A DNA stretch of 31,826 nucleotides from positions 1 to 31,826 of the forward strand of contig JAEWGI010000040.1 of the NCBI GenBank assembly GCA_023388355.1. The letters run 5' to 3'. A model generated the notes under the pieces. The model was given only the letters and a program-made list of their open reading frames with translations. It was not told the origin of the DNA and made no database searches. The stretch's first letter is position 1. Each line of letters starts with the position of its first letter. This DNA comes from Pseudomonadota bacterium (GTDB lineage Bacteria > Pseudomonadota > Gammaproteobacteria > Xanthomonadales > Xanthomonadaceae). Positions 1 to 8,491 of the stretch are shown here, piece by piece. Position numbers and translations under genes: made by a program.

Positions 1-109
1 TCAGGGCCTTGCCCACCGACGACAGCACGGCGTCGACGGCGCGCGCGGCATCGGCCTTGGACAGGTTGGCCTCGTCGGCAACGGCCTGGACCAGATCATT
101 CTTGTTCAT
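1..109 (-). CDS. hupB: DNA-binding protein HU, beta-type (5' part only)
   Basis: Only the first 36 codons are in the window; the gene runs off the left edge. The translation starts MNKNDLVQAVADEANLSKAD, the usual N-terminal helix pair of HU proteins. HU is a small histone-like dimer that bends and compacts DNA. The beta-sheet arms and the proline-tipped DNA-intercalating loops lie outside the window. The gene follows lon in the same direction, the same order as lon-hupB in Escherichia coli, and has its own sigma-70-like promoter at 228-256. The ATG at 109-107 is the only sensible start. HU/IHF family membership is secure; the beta-type name rests on the position next to lon. Confidence 0.9.
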   Translation of the reverse strand, partial: MNKNDLVQAVADEANLSKADAARAVDAVLSSVGKAL

Positions 110-227
110 CTATTCGGTGCTCCTGCGACCCGGGGTCGCTCGAATGTGGTGGCGGGCCTGCGGGCGGTGCCATGACCGCCGGCGGCTCCGGGTTCGCTGC
201 GGGCGTGGCCGGCGGTGCGAGCGCGAA

Positions 228-256
228 TTTATACCAGCGCACCCGATGGCACGCAA
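228..256 (-). promoter_or_regulatory. Sigma-70-type promoter for hupB
   Basis: Reading the minus strand, TTGCGT (256-251) is followed by a 17-base spacer and TATAAA (233-228). The -10 box matches consensus at five of six positions, the -35 box at three of six, and the spacing is ideal. It lies in the lon-hupB gap, about 120 bases before the HU start codon, so hupB can be expressed independently of lon. No start site has been mapped. Confidence 0.6.
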
Positions 257-272
257 GGAAAATGCTTGCGCC

Positions 273-2699
273 TCAGTGCTTGACAGTCGTCCTCGGCGCC
301 TGCTTCCGCGCAGGGCGCGTGCCCACGCCGCGCGCGGCCCGGGCAGGCTTGGCCGGGGCCAGTGGACGCTCGAGCGCAAGGTCGAGCACCTCGTCGATCC
401 ACTTCACCGGAACGATCCTGATGCCGTCGGTCACGTTCTTCGGGATGTCCGCCAGGTCCTTGCGGTTCTCCTCCGGGATGATCACCGTGGTGATGCCACC
501 GCGCAGCGCGGCCAGCAGCTTTTCCTTCAGCCCGCCGATCGCGGTGACCTTGCCGCGCAGGGTGATCTCGCCGGTCATCGCCACCTCGGCGCGCACCGGC
601 ACCTTGGTCAGCGTGGACACCAGCGACGTCGCCATCGCGATGCCAGCACTCGGGCCATCCTTGGGCGTGGCCCCGTCGGGCACGTGCACGTGCACGTCAT
701 GCTTCTGCAGGAAATCGAGCTCCAGGCCCAGGCGCTCGGCGCGCGCGCGCACCACCGACAGCGCCGCCGAGGCCGACTCCTTCATGACGTTGCCCAGCTG
801 CCCGGTCAGGGTGAGCTGGCCCTTGCCCGGCACCAGCGTGGATTCGATCTGCAGCAGGTCGCCGCCGACCTCGGTCCAGGCCAGGCCGGTCACCAGGCCG
901 ATCTCGTTGTCCTGCTCGGCACGGCCGAAGTCGTAGCGGCGCACGCCCAGGTACTTGTCGAGGTTCTTCGAGCCCACGGCGAGCGCACGCGCCTTCTTCT
1001 TCTGCGGGCCGGCCAGCGCGATCTCCTTCACCACCTTGCGGCAGATCTTGGCGATCTCGCGCTCGAGGCCGCGCACGCCGGACTCGCGCGTGTAGTAGCG
1101 CACGATGTCCTGGAGCGCATCCTCGCCGACCTTGAGCTCGCCGTCGCGCAGGCCGTTGGCCTTGATCTGCTTGGGCAGCAGGTAGCGCATGGCGATCTTG
1201 ACCTTCTCCTCCTCGGTGTAACCGGGGATGCGGATCACCTCCATGCGGTCGAGCAGCGGCCCGGGGATGTTGAGCGAGTTGGAGGTCGCCACGAACATCA
1301 CTTCGCTCAGGTCGAGGTCGACCTCGAGGTAGTGGTCGTTGAAGGCGTTGTTCTGCTCGGGATCGAGGACTTCCAGCAGCGCCGAGGACGGATCCCCGCG
1401 GAAGTCCATCGACATCTTGTCGATCTCGTCGAGCACGAACAGCGGGTTCTTCGTACCGGCCTTGTTGAGGTTCTGCACGATCCGGCCAGGCATCGAGCCG
1501 ACGTAGGTACGGCGGTGCCCGCGGATCTCGGCCTCGTCACGCACGCCGCCCAGCGACATGCGCACGAACTTGCGGTTGGTGGCCTTGGCGATCGACTGGC
1601 CCAGCGAGGTCTTGCCCACGCCGGGCGGCCCGACCAGGCACAGGATCGGGCCCTTCATCTTCGACACCCGCGACTGCACCGCGAGGTATTCGAGGATCCG
1701 GTCCTTCACCTTCTCCAGGCCGTAGTGGTCGGCGTCGAGCACATCCTGGGCGAGCTTGAGGTCCTTGCGCACCTTGCTGCGCTTCTTCCACGGCACGCCC
1801 AGCAGCCAGTCGAGGTAGTTGCGCACCACCGCGGCCTCGGCCGCCATCGGCGACATCTGCTTGAGCTTGTTGAGTTCGGACTTGGCCTTGGTTTCGACCG
1901 CCTTGGGCATGCCGGCCACGGCGATCTTCCGCGCCAGCTCCTCGAGGTCGTTGGGCGCGTCGTCCATGTCACCCAGTTCCTTCTGGATGGCCTTCATCTG
2001 TTCGTTGAGGTAGTACTCGCGCTGGCTCTTTTCCATCTGCGACTTCACGCGGCCGCGGATGCGCTTCTCCATCTGCTGCACGTCGATCTCGCCGTCGACC
2101 AGGCCGACCAGCATCTCCAGCCGCTCGCCGACGGGGAAGGTCTCGAGCAGGCGCTGCTTTTCGCCCAGGCGCACGCCCAGGTGCGCGGCGACGGTGTCGG
2201 CCAGGCGCGAGGGCTCGTCGATGCCGGCGAGCGTCTGCAGCAGCTCCGGCGGCAGCTTGCGGTTGGTCTTCACGTACTGTTCGAACAGGCCCATGAGCGA
2301 ACGCGCGATGGCTTCGACCTCGCGCGGCTCGCGGTCCTCGACCGGTTCGACCACCGTGCCCATCGCCGCGAGGGTGCCGTCGGTCTCGCGCACCGCGTCG
2401 ATCGTGGTGCGCGCCACGCCCTCCACCAGCACCTTGATGGTGCCGTCGGGCAGCTTCAGCAGCTGCAACACCTGGGCCAGCGTGCCCACCGGGTGCAGGT
2501 CCTCGGCGCCGGGGTCGTCGGTTTCAGCCGCCTTCTGCGCGACCAGCAGCACCTGCTTGTCACCCTCCATCGCCAGGTCGAGGGCACGGATCGACTTGTC
2601 CCGGCCCACGAACAGCGGAATGACCATGTGCGGGAAGACCACGACGTCGCGCAGGGGCAGGACCGGCAGGTCGACGGTGGCGGGCTGGGAGGTGCTCAT
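273..2699 (-). CDS. lon: ATP-dependent Lon protease
   Basis: This is an 808-residue cytoplasmic AAA+ serine protease that degrades misfolded and short-lived regulatory proteins. All family parts are present in order: an N-terminal substrate-binding domain (about 1-200) and coiled helices (about 200-310), Walker A GPPGVGKT at 357-364, Walker B LDEID at 423-427, and the C-terminal protease domain. The catalytic dyad is Ser684 (in DGPSAG) and Lys727 (in GGLKEK), spaced 43 residues apart as in the E. coli enzyme. The length is slightly above the usual 780-800 because of a basic, Ala/Pro-rich tail after about residue 780. An AGGAG sits just before the ATG. The gene lies downstream of clpX, separated by a hairpin, and has its own heat-shock promoter at 2745-2773. 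Identification is secure. Confidence 0.98.
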   Translation of the reverse strand: MSTSQPATVDLPVLPLRDVVVFPHMVIPLFVGRDKSIRALDLAMEGDKQVLLVAQKAAETDDPGAEDLHPVGTLAQVLQLLKLPDGTIKVLVEGVARTTIDAVRETDGTLAAMGTVVEPVEDREPREVEAIARSLMGLFEQYVKTNRKLPPELLQTLAGIDEPSRLADTVAAHLGVRLGEKQRLLETFPVGERLEMLVGLVDGEIDVQQMEKRIRGRVKSQMEKSQREYYLNEQMKAIQKELGDMDDAPNDLEELARKIAVAGMPKAVETKAKSELNKLKQMSPMAAEAAVVRNYLDWLLGVPWKKRSKVRKDLKLAQDVLDADHYGLEKVKDRILEYLAVQSRVSKMKGPILCLVGPPGVGKTSLGQSIAKATNRKFVRMSLGGVRDEAEIRGHRRTYVGSMPGRIVQNLNKAGTKNPLFVLDEIDKMSMDFRGDPSSALLEVLDPEQNNAFNDHYLEVDLDLSEVMFVATSNSLNIPGPLLDRMEVIRIPGYTEEEKVKIAMRYLLPKQIKANGLRDGELKVGEDALQDIVRYYTRESGVRGLEREIAKICRKVVKEIALAGPQKKKARALAVGSKNLDKYLGVRRYDFGRAEQDNEIGLVTGLAWTEVGGDLLQIESTLVPGKGQLTLTGQLGNVMKESASAALSVVRARAERLGLELDFLQKHDVHVHVPDGATPKDGPSAGIAMATSLVSTLTKVPVRAEVAMTGEITLRGKVTAIGGLKEKLLAALRGGITTVIIPEENRKDLADIPKNVTDGIRIVPVKWIDEVLDLALERPLAPAKPARAARGVGTRPARKQAPRTTVKH

Positions 2700-2744
2700 C
2701 GGGACTCCTGGGATGGCGGGCGGCCGGGTGCCGCATGGCTCTGG

Positions 2745-2773
2745 TTATGGGGCCCGCCGGCAGCGGATGCAAG
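2745..2773 (-). promoter_or_regulatory. Probable sigma-32 (heat shock) promoter of lon
   Basis: On the minus strand, CTTGCA (2773-2768) is followed by a 15-base spacer and CCCCATAA (2752-2745). The established RpoH consensus is CTTGAA, 13-15 bases, CCCCATNT, so five of six and seven of eight positions match with correct spacing. It sits about 45 bases before the lon ATG. lon is a classical heat-shock gene in Gammaproteobacteria, so position and function agree. Confidence 0.65.
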
Positions 2774-2826
2774 CATCGGGAAACTCCGTCCGCGCGGGCG
2801 CTGCCGAAGCCGGGTTCAGGAACGAG

Positions 2827-2851
2827 GAGGCCCGGCGCTGGGCCGGGCCTC
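2827..2851 (-). terminator. Strong hairpin between clpX and lon
   Basis: A perfect 10-bp GC-rich stem (2827-2836 with 2842-2851) encloses a 5-base loop, about 50 bases downstream of the clpX stop codon. No long U-run follows on the minus strand, so it may be a partial terminator or an RNA-stabilising 3' structure rather than a full intrinsic terminator. Its position explains why lon has a separate promoter. Confidence 0.5.
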
Positions 2852-2900
2852 GGGGGCATCGCAGTGCGGGCCGACGGGCCCGCGGAGGATCGGAAGCGCC

Positions 2901-4190
2901 TCAGTCGCCCGAGGCGGCCTTGGCCGGCGCCGCCGGCGCCGATTCGTAGATCAGGTAGGGCTCGGACTTGTGCTCGATCACCGACTCGTCCACCACCACC
3001 TTGCTCACGTTTTCCTGCGAAGGCAGGTCGTACATGGTGTCGAGCAGCACCGATTCGACGATGGTGCGCAGGCCGCGGGCACCGGTCTTGCGCTTGAGCG
3101 CCTTGCGGGCGATCGCGGCAAGCGCGTCCGGACGGAACTCCAGTTCCACGCCCTCCATCTCGAACAGCTTGCGGAACTGCTTGGTGATGGCGTTCTTCGG
3201 CTCGGACAGGATCTTGACCAGGGCGACCTCGTCCAGCTCCTCGAGCGTGGCGACCACCGGCAGGCGGCCGACGAACTCGGGGATCAGGCCGAACTTGATC
3301 AGGTCCTCGGGTTCGACGTCGGCCAGCACCTTGCCGACCTCGACCTTGCGCTCGGCGCTCTTGAGCTTGGCGCCGAAGCCGATGCCGCCGGCCTCGGTAC
3401 TGCGCTGCTGGATGATCTTGTCCAGGCCGGCAAACGCACCGCCGACGATGAACAGGATGTTGCGGGTGTCGACCTGCAGGAACTCCTGCTGCGGATGCTT
3501 GCGCCCGCCCTGCGGCGGCACGCTGGCGACGGTGCCTTCGATCAGCTTCAGCAGCGCCTGCTGCACGCCCTCGCCCGACACGTCGCGGGTGATCGAGGGG
3601 TTCTCGCTCTTGCGCGAGATCTTGTCGATCTCGTCGATGTAGACGATGCCCTGCTGCGCCTTGTCGACGTCGTAGTCGCACTTCTGCAGCAGCTTCTGGA
3701 TGATGTTCTCGACGTCCTCGCCCACGTAGCCCGCCTCGGTGAGCGTAGTGGCGTCGGCGATCGTGAACGGCACGTTGAGCAGGCGCGCGAGGGTTTCGGC
3801 CAGCAGGGTCTTGCCCGAGCCGGTCGGGCCGACCAGCAGGATGTTCGACTTGGCCAGCTCGACCTCGTCGTTCTTGCTGCGGCTCTCGATGCGCTTGTAG
3901 TGGTTGTAGACCGCGACGGCGAGCGTGCGCTTGGCGCGGTTCTGCCCGATCACGTACTGGTCCAGGACCTCGAGGATCTCCTTCGGCTTGGGCAGCGAAC
4001 TGCGCGCCGACTGGGCCTTTTCCTCGAGCTCCTCGCGGATGATGTCGTTGCACAGCTCGACGCACTCGTCGCAGATGTATACGCTCGGCCCCGCAATCAG
4101 CTTGCGCACCTCATGCTGGCTCTTTCCGCAGAACGAGCAGTAGAGGATCTTGCTGCTGTCGCCGGAGCGGCCCTGGCGGTCTTCGGTCAT
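2901..4190 (-). CDS. clpX: ATP-dependent Clp protease ATP-binding subunit ClpX
   Basis: This 429-residue hexameric AAA+ unfoldase recognises tagged substrates and threads them into ClpP. The N-terminal zinc-binding domain has Cys18, Cys21, Cys40 and Cys43. Further on come Walker A GPTGSGKT (121-128), pore loop GYVG (154-157), Walker B VYIDEID (183-189), the RKH loop (230-232), the ClpP-docking IGF loop (270-272) and the sensor-2 segment GARGLR (370-375). An open frame extends 15 codons further upstream, but MTEDRQG matches the start of known ClpX proteins and gives the usual length of about 425 residues. No strong Shine-Dalgarno precedes it. The gene is 105 bases downstream of clpP in the same direction. 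A C-terminal Ala/Pro-rich tail is the only variable part. Confidence 0.98.
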   Translation of the reverse strand: MTEDRQGRSGDSSKILYCSFCGKSQHEVRKLIAGPSVYICDECVELCNDIIREELEEKAQSARSSLPKPKEILEVLDQYVIGQNRAKRTLAVAVYNHYKRIESRSKNDEVELAKSNILLVGPTGSGKTLLAETLARLLNVPFTIADATTLTEAGYVGEDVENIIQKLLQKCDYDVDKAQQGIVYIDEIDKISRKSENPSITRDVSGEGVQQALLKLIEGTVASVPPQGGRKHPQQEFLQVDTRNILFIVGGAFAGLDKIIQQRSTEAGGIGFGAKLKSAERKVEVGKVLADVEPEDLIKFGLIPEFVGRLPVVATLEELDEVALVKILSEPKNAITKQFRKLFEMEGVELEFRPDALAAIARKALKRKTGARGLRTIVESVLLDTMYDLPSQENVSKVVVDESVIEHKSEPYLIYESAPAAPAKAASGD

Positions 4191-4225
4191 GGACGGATCT
4201 GTCTTGCTGGTGCGGTCACGGGGCG

Positions 4226-4252
4226 AGAATAGCACAGCGTCCGGCGGCGCAA
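4226..4252 (-). promoter_or_regulatory. Candidate clpX promoter with extended -10
   Basis: In the clpP-clpX gap the minus strand reads TTGCGC (4252-4247), a 15-base spacer ending in TGC, and TATTCT (4231-4226). The TGn just before the -10 hexamer gives an extended -10 element, which can compensate for the short spacer. It lies 36 bases before the clpX ATG and would add to read-through from clpP. Confidence 0.35.
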
Positions 4253-4295
4253 GTTCAGCACCACCGGCACGCCATTTCCTTTTTTATTCAACATC

Positions 4296-4922
4296 TTAAG
4301 CCGGCTGGATCGACTCTTCCGGGCGCCGCTCCAGGACCTGGTCGACCAGGCCGTACTCGCGTGCCGCCTCGGCGCTCTTGAAGTTGTCGCGCTCGGTGTC
4401 GCTGGCGATGGTCTCGATCGACTGGCCGGTGTGGCGGGCCAGGATCTCGTTCAGGCGTTGCTTCATCGACAGGATCTCGCGGGCGTGGATGTCGATGTCG
4501 GTCGCCTGGCCCTGGAAGCCGCCCAGCGGCTGATGGATCATCACCCGCGAATTGGGCAGCGCGTAACGCTTGCCGGCCGCGCCCGCGGCCAGCAGCAGGG
4601 CGCCCATGCTCGCCGCCTGGCCGACACAGATGGTGCTCACGTCGGGCTTGATGAACTGCATGGTGTCGTAGATCGCCATGCCGGCGGTGACGATACCGCC
4701 GGGCGAGTTGATGTACAGGTTGATGTCCTTCTCGGGGTTCTCGGCCTCGAGGAACAGCATCTGGGCCACGATCACGTTGGCCACGTGGTCGTCGATGCCG
4801 CCGACCAGGAAGATCACCCGCTCCTTGAGCAGCCGCGAGTAGATGTCGTAGGCGCGCTCGCCGCGGCTGGTCTGTTCGACCACCATCGGAACGAGGTTGA
4901 GGGCCCTGGTCTCGTAGCTCAT
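4296..4922 (-). CDS. clpP: ATP-dependent Clp protease proteolytic subunit ClpP
   Basis: This 208-residue serine peptidase forms the two-ring barrel that degrades proteins delivered by ClpX. The catalytic triad is Ser105 (in GQAASMGA), His130 (in MIHQPLGG) and Asp179 (in TERDNF). The Ser-His and Ser-Asp spacings of 25 and 74 residues equal those of E. coli ClpP. The first few residues probably form a short self-cleaved propeptide. The gene sits between tig and clpX on the same strand, the classical tig-clpP-clpX-lon order, so folding at the ribosome and degradation are encoded together. The gap to tig is 92 bases and no intrinsic terminator is visible there, so co-transcription is likely. Confidence 0.98.
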   Translation of the reverse strand: MSYETRALNLVPMVVEQTSRGERAYDIYSRLLKERVIFLVGGIDDHVANVIVAQMLFLEAENPEKDINLYINSPGGIVTAGMAIYDTMQFIKPDVSTICVGQAASMGALLLAAGAAGKRYALPNSRVMIHQPLGGFQGQATDIDIHAREILSMKQRLNEILARHTGQSIETIASDTERDNFKSAEAAREYGLVDQVLERRPEESIQPA

Positions 4923-5014
4923 GGATTCGGTTCTCGCTTGCGGATCATGGACGGCTGGCGCCGCGAAGGGCCTGCCGCCCGGTACGGTACACCGGCCGCG
5001 GCCGGCGAACCGGC

Positions 5015-6319
5015 CTACGGCGTGATGGCTTCCTGGAACGTGAGCTGCTGCTCCGTGTGCTGGGCGCGCTCGGCGATCCAGTCGATCACCTGCTCCTCCA
5101 TCACCCGGTTCTGCAGTCCAGACATCAATTGGGGGTCGTTGCGGTACAAGTCAATGACCTGCTGCGGCTCTTCGTAGGTCGAAGCGATCAGGCGCAGGTG
5201 CTCGTTCAGGCGCGCGGGATCGAGCCGCAGCTGGTTGCGGCGGGCCACCTCGCCCACCAGCAGCCCGACCAGCGCACGCTTGCGCGCCCCGTCCATGAAG
5301 TTCAGGTGCGCATCGTCCGGCACGGTGCCCGGATCGCGCCCGCTGCGGCGGACCTGCTCGATCTGCTGGGCCAGCAGCGCGCGGGCTTCGGACTCCACCA
5401 GCTTCGGCGGCAGCTCGACGTGCGAGTACACCGACACCAGCTGCTCGCCGACCTCGCGACGCAGGCGGTTCATCAGCGCGCCCTTGAGCTCGCGCTCGAG
5501 GTTGGTGCGGATGTCGGCGCGGAACTGGTCGATCTCGCCGCTGCGCACGCCGAAGCTGCGGATGAAGGTCGCGTCCGCCTCCGGCACCTGCGGCTCGGAC
5601 ACCTTCACCGCCCTCAGCTGCACCGTGGCCGAGCGGCCGGCCAGCGCCGGCACCCGCCAGTCGGCCGGGAAGGTCATGTCGACGCTCTTCTCGCCGCCGG
5701 CCTCGATCCCGACCAGGGCGTCCTCGATGTCCTTGAACATGCCGCCCGAGCCGATCACCGTGGTGCCGCGCTCCACGCCCTCGGCAGGAATGCGCTCGTC
5801 GCCCAGTTGGGTCCAGGTTTCCACTTCCACCGCGTCGCCGGCCTGGGCCGGGCGGGTCACCACGCTCCAGCTGCGGCGCTGCTGGCGGAGGTTGTCGATC
5901 ATGCGATCGATGTCTTCCTCGGTGACGTCGGCGGTATGGCGCACCACGCTGAGCTTGGACATGTCGATGTCGCCGAAATCCGGCACCACCTCGAACGTGG
6001 CCACGTAGGCCAGCTCACCCTCGTCCGTCTCCTCGCTGGGCTCGATCTTCGGCTGCCCGGCCAGGCGCAGCTCGTTGCTGCGCATGGCCTCGTCGAAGCC
6101 CTCGCGCAGCAGGCCGTCCAGGATCTCGGCGCGGACCTGTTCGCCGTAGCGCTGTTCGATCACCTTCGTCGGCACCTTGCCGGGACGGAAGCCCTTGATC
6201 CTGGCGGTGCGCGCGATCTCGCGCAGGCGCCCGCCGACCTGGGTCTCGAGCCGTTCGGACGGCAGGCGGAACGTCAGGCGGCGCTCGAGGCTGCCCAGGG
6301 ATTCGACCGAGACTTGCAT
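5015..6319 (-). CDS. tig: Trigger factor (ribosome-bound chaperone and prolyl isomerase)
   Basis: This 434-residue chaperone binds near the ribosomal exit tunnel and shields nascent chains. The N-terminal ribosome-docking domain (about 1-120) contains the signature GFRPGKVP at 43-50. A PPIase domain (about 150-245) and a helical C-terminal substrate-binding domain (about 250-434) follow. The length matches the family (about 430). The open frame continues upstream far beyond the gene. I chose [10 protein letters not shown] at 6319 because it is the typical start and an AGGAG lies 9 bases before it. The long upstream extension is low-complexity, Arg/Pro-rich and part of the repeat region next to tRNA-Leu, so it is not counted as coding. 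Confidence 0.97.
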   Translation of the reverse strand: MQVSVESLGSLERRLTFRLPSERLETQVGGRLREIARTARIKGFRPGKVPTKVIEQRYGEQVRAEILDGLLREGFDEAMRSNELRLAGQPKIEPSEETDEGELAYVATFEVVPDFGDIDMSKLSVVRHTADVTEEDIDRMIDNLRQQRRSWSVVTRPAQAGDAVEVETWTQLGDERIPAEGVERGTTVIGSGGMFKDIEDALVGIEAGGEKSVDMTFPADWRVPALAGRSATVQLRAVKVSEPQVPEADATFIRSFGVRSGEIDQFRADIRTNLERELKGALMNRLRREVGEQLVSVYSHVELPPKLVESEARALLAQQIEQVRRSGRDPGTVPDDAHLNFMDGARKRALVGLLVGEVARRNQLRLDPARLNEHLRLIASTYEEPQQVIDLYRNDPQLMSGLQNRVMEEQVIDWIAERAQHTEQQLTFQEAITP

Positions 6320-6389
6320 TGACTTCGACTCCTGCCGCACGGCCATCGCCGCCGCTCTTTGAAACGGGTAAGGGAACGCCGGGGCGCCA

Positions 6390-6409
6390 CGGCCTGCCGC
6401 GGCAGGCCG
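6390..6409. repeat. 20-bp perfect palindrome in the tig leader
   Basis: Twenty bases centred on CCGCGG read identically on both strands, 71-90 bases upstream of the tig start codon. In the transcript this would form a short tight hairpin. It may mark an operator, an RNA structure or the end of transcripts coming from tRNA-Leu; the sequence does not decide between these. Confidence 0.5.
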
Positions 6410-6488
6410 GCAGCGGCCGGCGGAACGGGATATTTTGGCGGAATTGGGGATGCGCCGCCAGAGTGTCGGCCGAATCCGGGGGGAAAAT

Positions 6489-6534
6489 CGCGATCCGGGG
6501 CGTTCGGGCGGGGTGGATCGGGCGATGTGCGGGG
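6489..6534 (-). repeat. Fragment of a third tRNA-Leu flank repeat
   Basis: The segment ending in GGATCGCG (minus-strand sense), preceded by a CCCGCCCGAACGCCC-like stretch, repeats the tail of the two larger units at 6558-6685 and 6721-6852. It lacks any tRNA-like part and begins only about 70 bases beyond the second unit, so it is a truncated or heavily decayed copy. Confidence 0.4.
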
Positions 6535-6557
6535 CCTGGTTGTGGCGGGGCGTGGGA

Positions 6558-6685
6558 GGGATCCGGGGTGTTTGGGCGGGAAAGCTGGTGGGGGCTGGGG
6601 GCTTTTCTCGCGAGCGCTCGCGGATTGGCGTGGCCGTCGCGCCTGTTGCGGGGGTTGGGGCGCAAGGGGGCTCGAACTGTGCCTC
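6558..6685 (-). repeat. Decayed repeat containing a tRNA-Leu 3'-end remnant
   Basis: In minus-strand sense this 128-base unit aligns by eye with 6721-6852 at roughly 70-75 percent, with small indels. It contains a degenerate version of the T-arm and acceptor end of tRNA-Leu (TTCGAG, a C-run, TTGCG, then CCAACC), an exact shared 16-base block at 6615-6630, and the same tail ending in GGATC. It lies 162-164 bases downstream of the matching positions at tRNA-Leu. It cannot form a tRNA. It belongs to the 498-base gene-free stretch between tRNA-Leu and tig, for which I find no coding evidence. Confidence 0.6.
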
Positions 6686-6720
6686 GCGCGGTCCCTGGCC
6701 ACGGGCAGATCGCGCGCGGC

Positions 6721-6902
<182 letters not shown>

Positions 6903-6936
6903 GCTGCGCATCTTAATCCGGCCGCATCGCCGCCCG

Positions 6937-6968
6937 GAAACGAAAACGCCCGGCCGAAGCCGGGCGTT
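6937..6968 (-). terminator. Intrinsic terminator after tRNA-Lys
   Basis: On the minus strand a 10-bp stem (AACGCCCGGC with its complement, 6945-6968) closes on a stable TTCG tetraloop and is followed directly by TTTTCGTTTC. This is a textbook intrinsic terminator, 8 bases after the CCA end of tRNA-Lys. It should end the Pro-Arg-His-Lys transcript before tRNA-Leu. Confidence 0.85.
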
Positions 6969-6976
6969 CCGCGAAC

Positions 6977-7052
6977 TGGTGGGCCGTCAAGGATTCGAAC
7001 CTTGGACCTACTGATTAAGAGTCAGCTGCTCTACCAACTGAGCTAACGGCCC
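6977..7052 (-). tRNA. tRNA-Lys (anticodon CUU)
   Basis: The minus strand reads GGGCCGTTAGCTCAGTTGG and ends ACGGCCCACCA, with a fully paired acceptor stem and encoded CCA. The anticodon loop CTCTTAA carries CUU. The D-arm and the GGTTCGAATCC T-arm are standard. Confidence 0.97.
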
Positions 7053-7138
7053 CGGAAATGCGGGCGCGCAGTGTAGCAGATGCGCGCCGTGCGGCAATGC
7101 CCTCCGCGCGAGCGGCAAGCCGGCATGCGCAAAAAGAA

Positions 7139-7215
7139 TGGGGTGGCTGAGGGGACTCGAACCCCCGACATCTGGAATCACAATCCAGGACTCTAACCAA
7201 CTGAGCTACAGCCAC
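7139..7215 (-). tRNA. tRNA-His (anticodon GUG)
   Basis: The minus strand gives GTGGCTGTAGCTCAGTTGG and ends CAGCCACCCCA. The anticodon loop TTGTGAT carries GUG. The base before G1 (7216) is also G and faces the discriminator C, the extra G-1:C73 pair that identifies histidine tRNA. CCA is encoded. Confidence 0.97.
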
Positions 7216-7282
7216 CACTGGAACCACATCAGGATACCCGAGTCGCGCCCGGACGCCCTGCTTCGCGCCTGGATATTCCGGC

Positions 7283-7359
7283 TGGCGCGCCCGGCAGGAC
7301 TCGAACCTGCAACCACCGGCTTAGAAGGCCGGTGCTCTATCCGGTTGAGCTACGGGCGC
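7283..7359 (-). tRNA. tRNA-Arg (anticodon UCU)
   Basis: The minus strand begins GCGCCCGTAGCTCAACCGG and ends CGGGCGCGCCA, with seven acceptor pairs and encoded CCA. The anticodon stem CCGGC/GCCGG encloses CTTCTAA, so the anticodon is UCU, reading AGA/AGG, which are rare codons in this GC-rich genome. Confidence 0.97.
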
Positions 7360-7392
7360 ATTCGCGCATGATAGCCGCCCGATGGAGCCGGA

Positions 7393-7469
7393 TGGTCGGG
7401 GTAGAGGGATTCGAACCCCCGACATCCTGCTCCCAAAGCAGGCGCGCTACCAGACTGCGCTATACCCCG
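7393..7469 (-). tRNA. tRNA-Pro (anticodon UGG)
   Basis: The minus strand begins CGGGGTATAGCGCAGTCTGG and ends TACCCCGACCA. The anticodon stem CCTGC/GCAGG encloses TTTGGGA, giving UGG. It is the first gene of the minus-strand tRNA cluster; its promoter must lie in 7470-7664, where I see no clear hexamers. Confidence 0.97.
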
Positions 7470-7664
7470 GCCGATGACGGGCAGTCGATCCAGACCCTTG
7501 ATCCGGACTCTTGCCGGACCACATCCGGCGGACCAGGCCCGGCGGACCGGCCATTGTCCGGAGCGCGCAGACCGGTGTCAACGCGGCCGGTCCCGGCGAG
7601 TCCGCGAACGGCCACGCCCCGTGTATCCTGACGCCGGCTCCAACTCCACCGGAACAGGGCACCC

Positions 7665-8426
7665 ATGCGCAGCGGCAATCCCGTACTCAAAGAATCCACC
7701 TTCCTCGACCTGGGCAGCGGCGCGGTGGTCTCGCGCGACGGCCAGACGATGAGCATCAACGGAACCGTCAACAAGACCGGTTTCCTGCTGTTGCTGACCG
7801 TCCTCACCGCCGCCTTCGCCTGGAACCAGGCGCTGGGTCCGGACGGCACGCCCGCGCCGGGCTTTGCGGTCTACGTCTGGGGCGGCGCGATCGGCGGCCT
7901 CGTGCTGGCCCTCGTCACCGTCTTCAAGAAGGAGTGGTCGCCGGTCACCGCGCCGCTGTACGCGCTGGTGGAGGGTTTCTTCCTCGGCGCCATCTCCGCG
8001 ATGTACAACCATTTCTACGAAGGCATCGTGATGCAGGCGGTGATGCTGACCTTCGGCACCCTGTTCGCGCTGCTGTTCGCCTACCGCAGCGGCCTGATCA
8101 AGGCCACCGAGAATTTCAAGCTCGGCGTGGTCGCGGCTACCGGCGGCATCGCCCTGGTGTACCTGGCGACGATCGCACTGGGCTTTTTCGGCATCCAGAT
8201 CCCGCTGATCCACGAAAGCGGCCTGATCGGCATCGGCTTCAGCCTGTTCGTGATCGTGATCGCGGCGCTGAACCTGGTGCTGGACTTCGACTTCATCGAA
8301 ACCGGCGTCGAGCAGGGCGCGCCGAAGTACATGGAGTGGTACGGCGCGTTCGGCCTGATGGTGACGCTGGTGTGGCTGTACATCGAGTTCCTGCGCCTGC
8401 TGGCCAAGCTGCAGTCGCGCAACTGA
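7665..8426 (+). CDS. Bax inhibitor-1/YccA family membrane protein
   Basis: This 253-residue integral membrane protein has a hydrophilic N-terminus (about 1-35, beginning MRSGNPVLKE) and about seven hydrophobic segments from residue 38 to the end. The start MRSGNPVLKEXTF and the helices ending in an Asp-rich segment (NLVLDFDFIETG) are typical of the bacterial BaxI_1-like branch of the BI-1/TMBIM superfamily. Relatives in that superfamily are proposed pH-gated Ca2+ leak channels or partners of FtsH-type proteases, but the role of this branch is not settled. The gene stands alone, divergent from the tRNA cluster, with a strong terminator at 8451-8474. Family is confident; function is not. Confidence 0.85.
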   Translation: MRSGNPVLKESTFLDLGSGAVVSRDGQTMSINGTVNKTGFLLLLTVLTAAFAWNQALGPDGTPAPGFAVYVWGGAIGGLVLALVTVFKKEWSPVTAPLYALVEGFFLGAISAMYNHFYEGIVMQAVMLTFGTLFALLFAYRSGLIKATENFKLGVVAATGGIALVYLATIALGFFGIQIPLIHESGLIGIGFSLFVIVIAALNLVLDFDFIETGVEQGAPKYMEWYGAFGLMVTLVWLYIEFLRLLAKLQSRN

Positions 8427-8450
8427 GCCCGGCCCCGGCCGGCATCGGAG

Positions 8451-8474
8451 AAGGCGCATGCGGGCGCCTTTTTC
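8451..8474 (+). terminator. Intrinsic terminator of the BI-1 family gene
   Basis: A 7-bp stem AAGGCGC/GCGCCTT (8451-8457 with 8464-8470) with a 6-base loop runs into TTTTT (8469-8473), 25 bases after the stop codon. It also separates this gene from the convergent antiporter gene. Confidence 0.85.
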
Positions 8475-8491
8475 GTACCCGGCGGTAGAGG

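Noticed and set aside
9..4232. A 1407-codon open frame on the plus strand across the lon-clpX region, and similar long plus-strand frames opposite tig, ppk and others
   Set aside because: They are antisense shadows caused by high GC content. Their translations are rich in Arg, His, Leu and Gly with no domain, while the opposite strand encodes complete known proteins.
4981..5014. GC palindrome in the clpP-tig gap as a terminator
   Set aside because: The CCGGCCGCGGCCGG-type symmetry has no loop of sensible size and no U-run on the minus strand, and tig-clpP are expected to be co-transcribed.
7470..7664. Promoters for tRNA-Pro and the BI-1 family gene
   Set aside because: A TATCCT near 7626 could be a -10 box for the plus strand, but no -35 partner is convincing, and nothing clear is seen on the minus strand.
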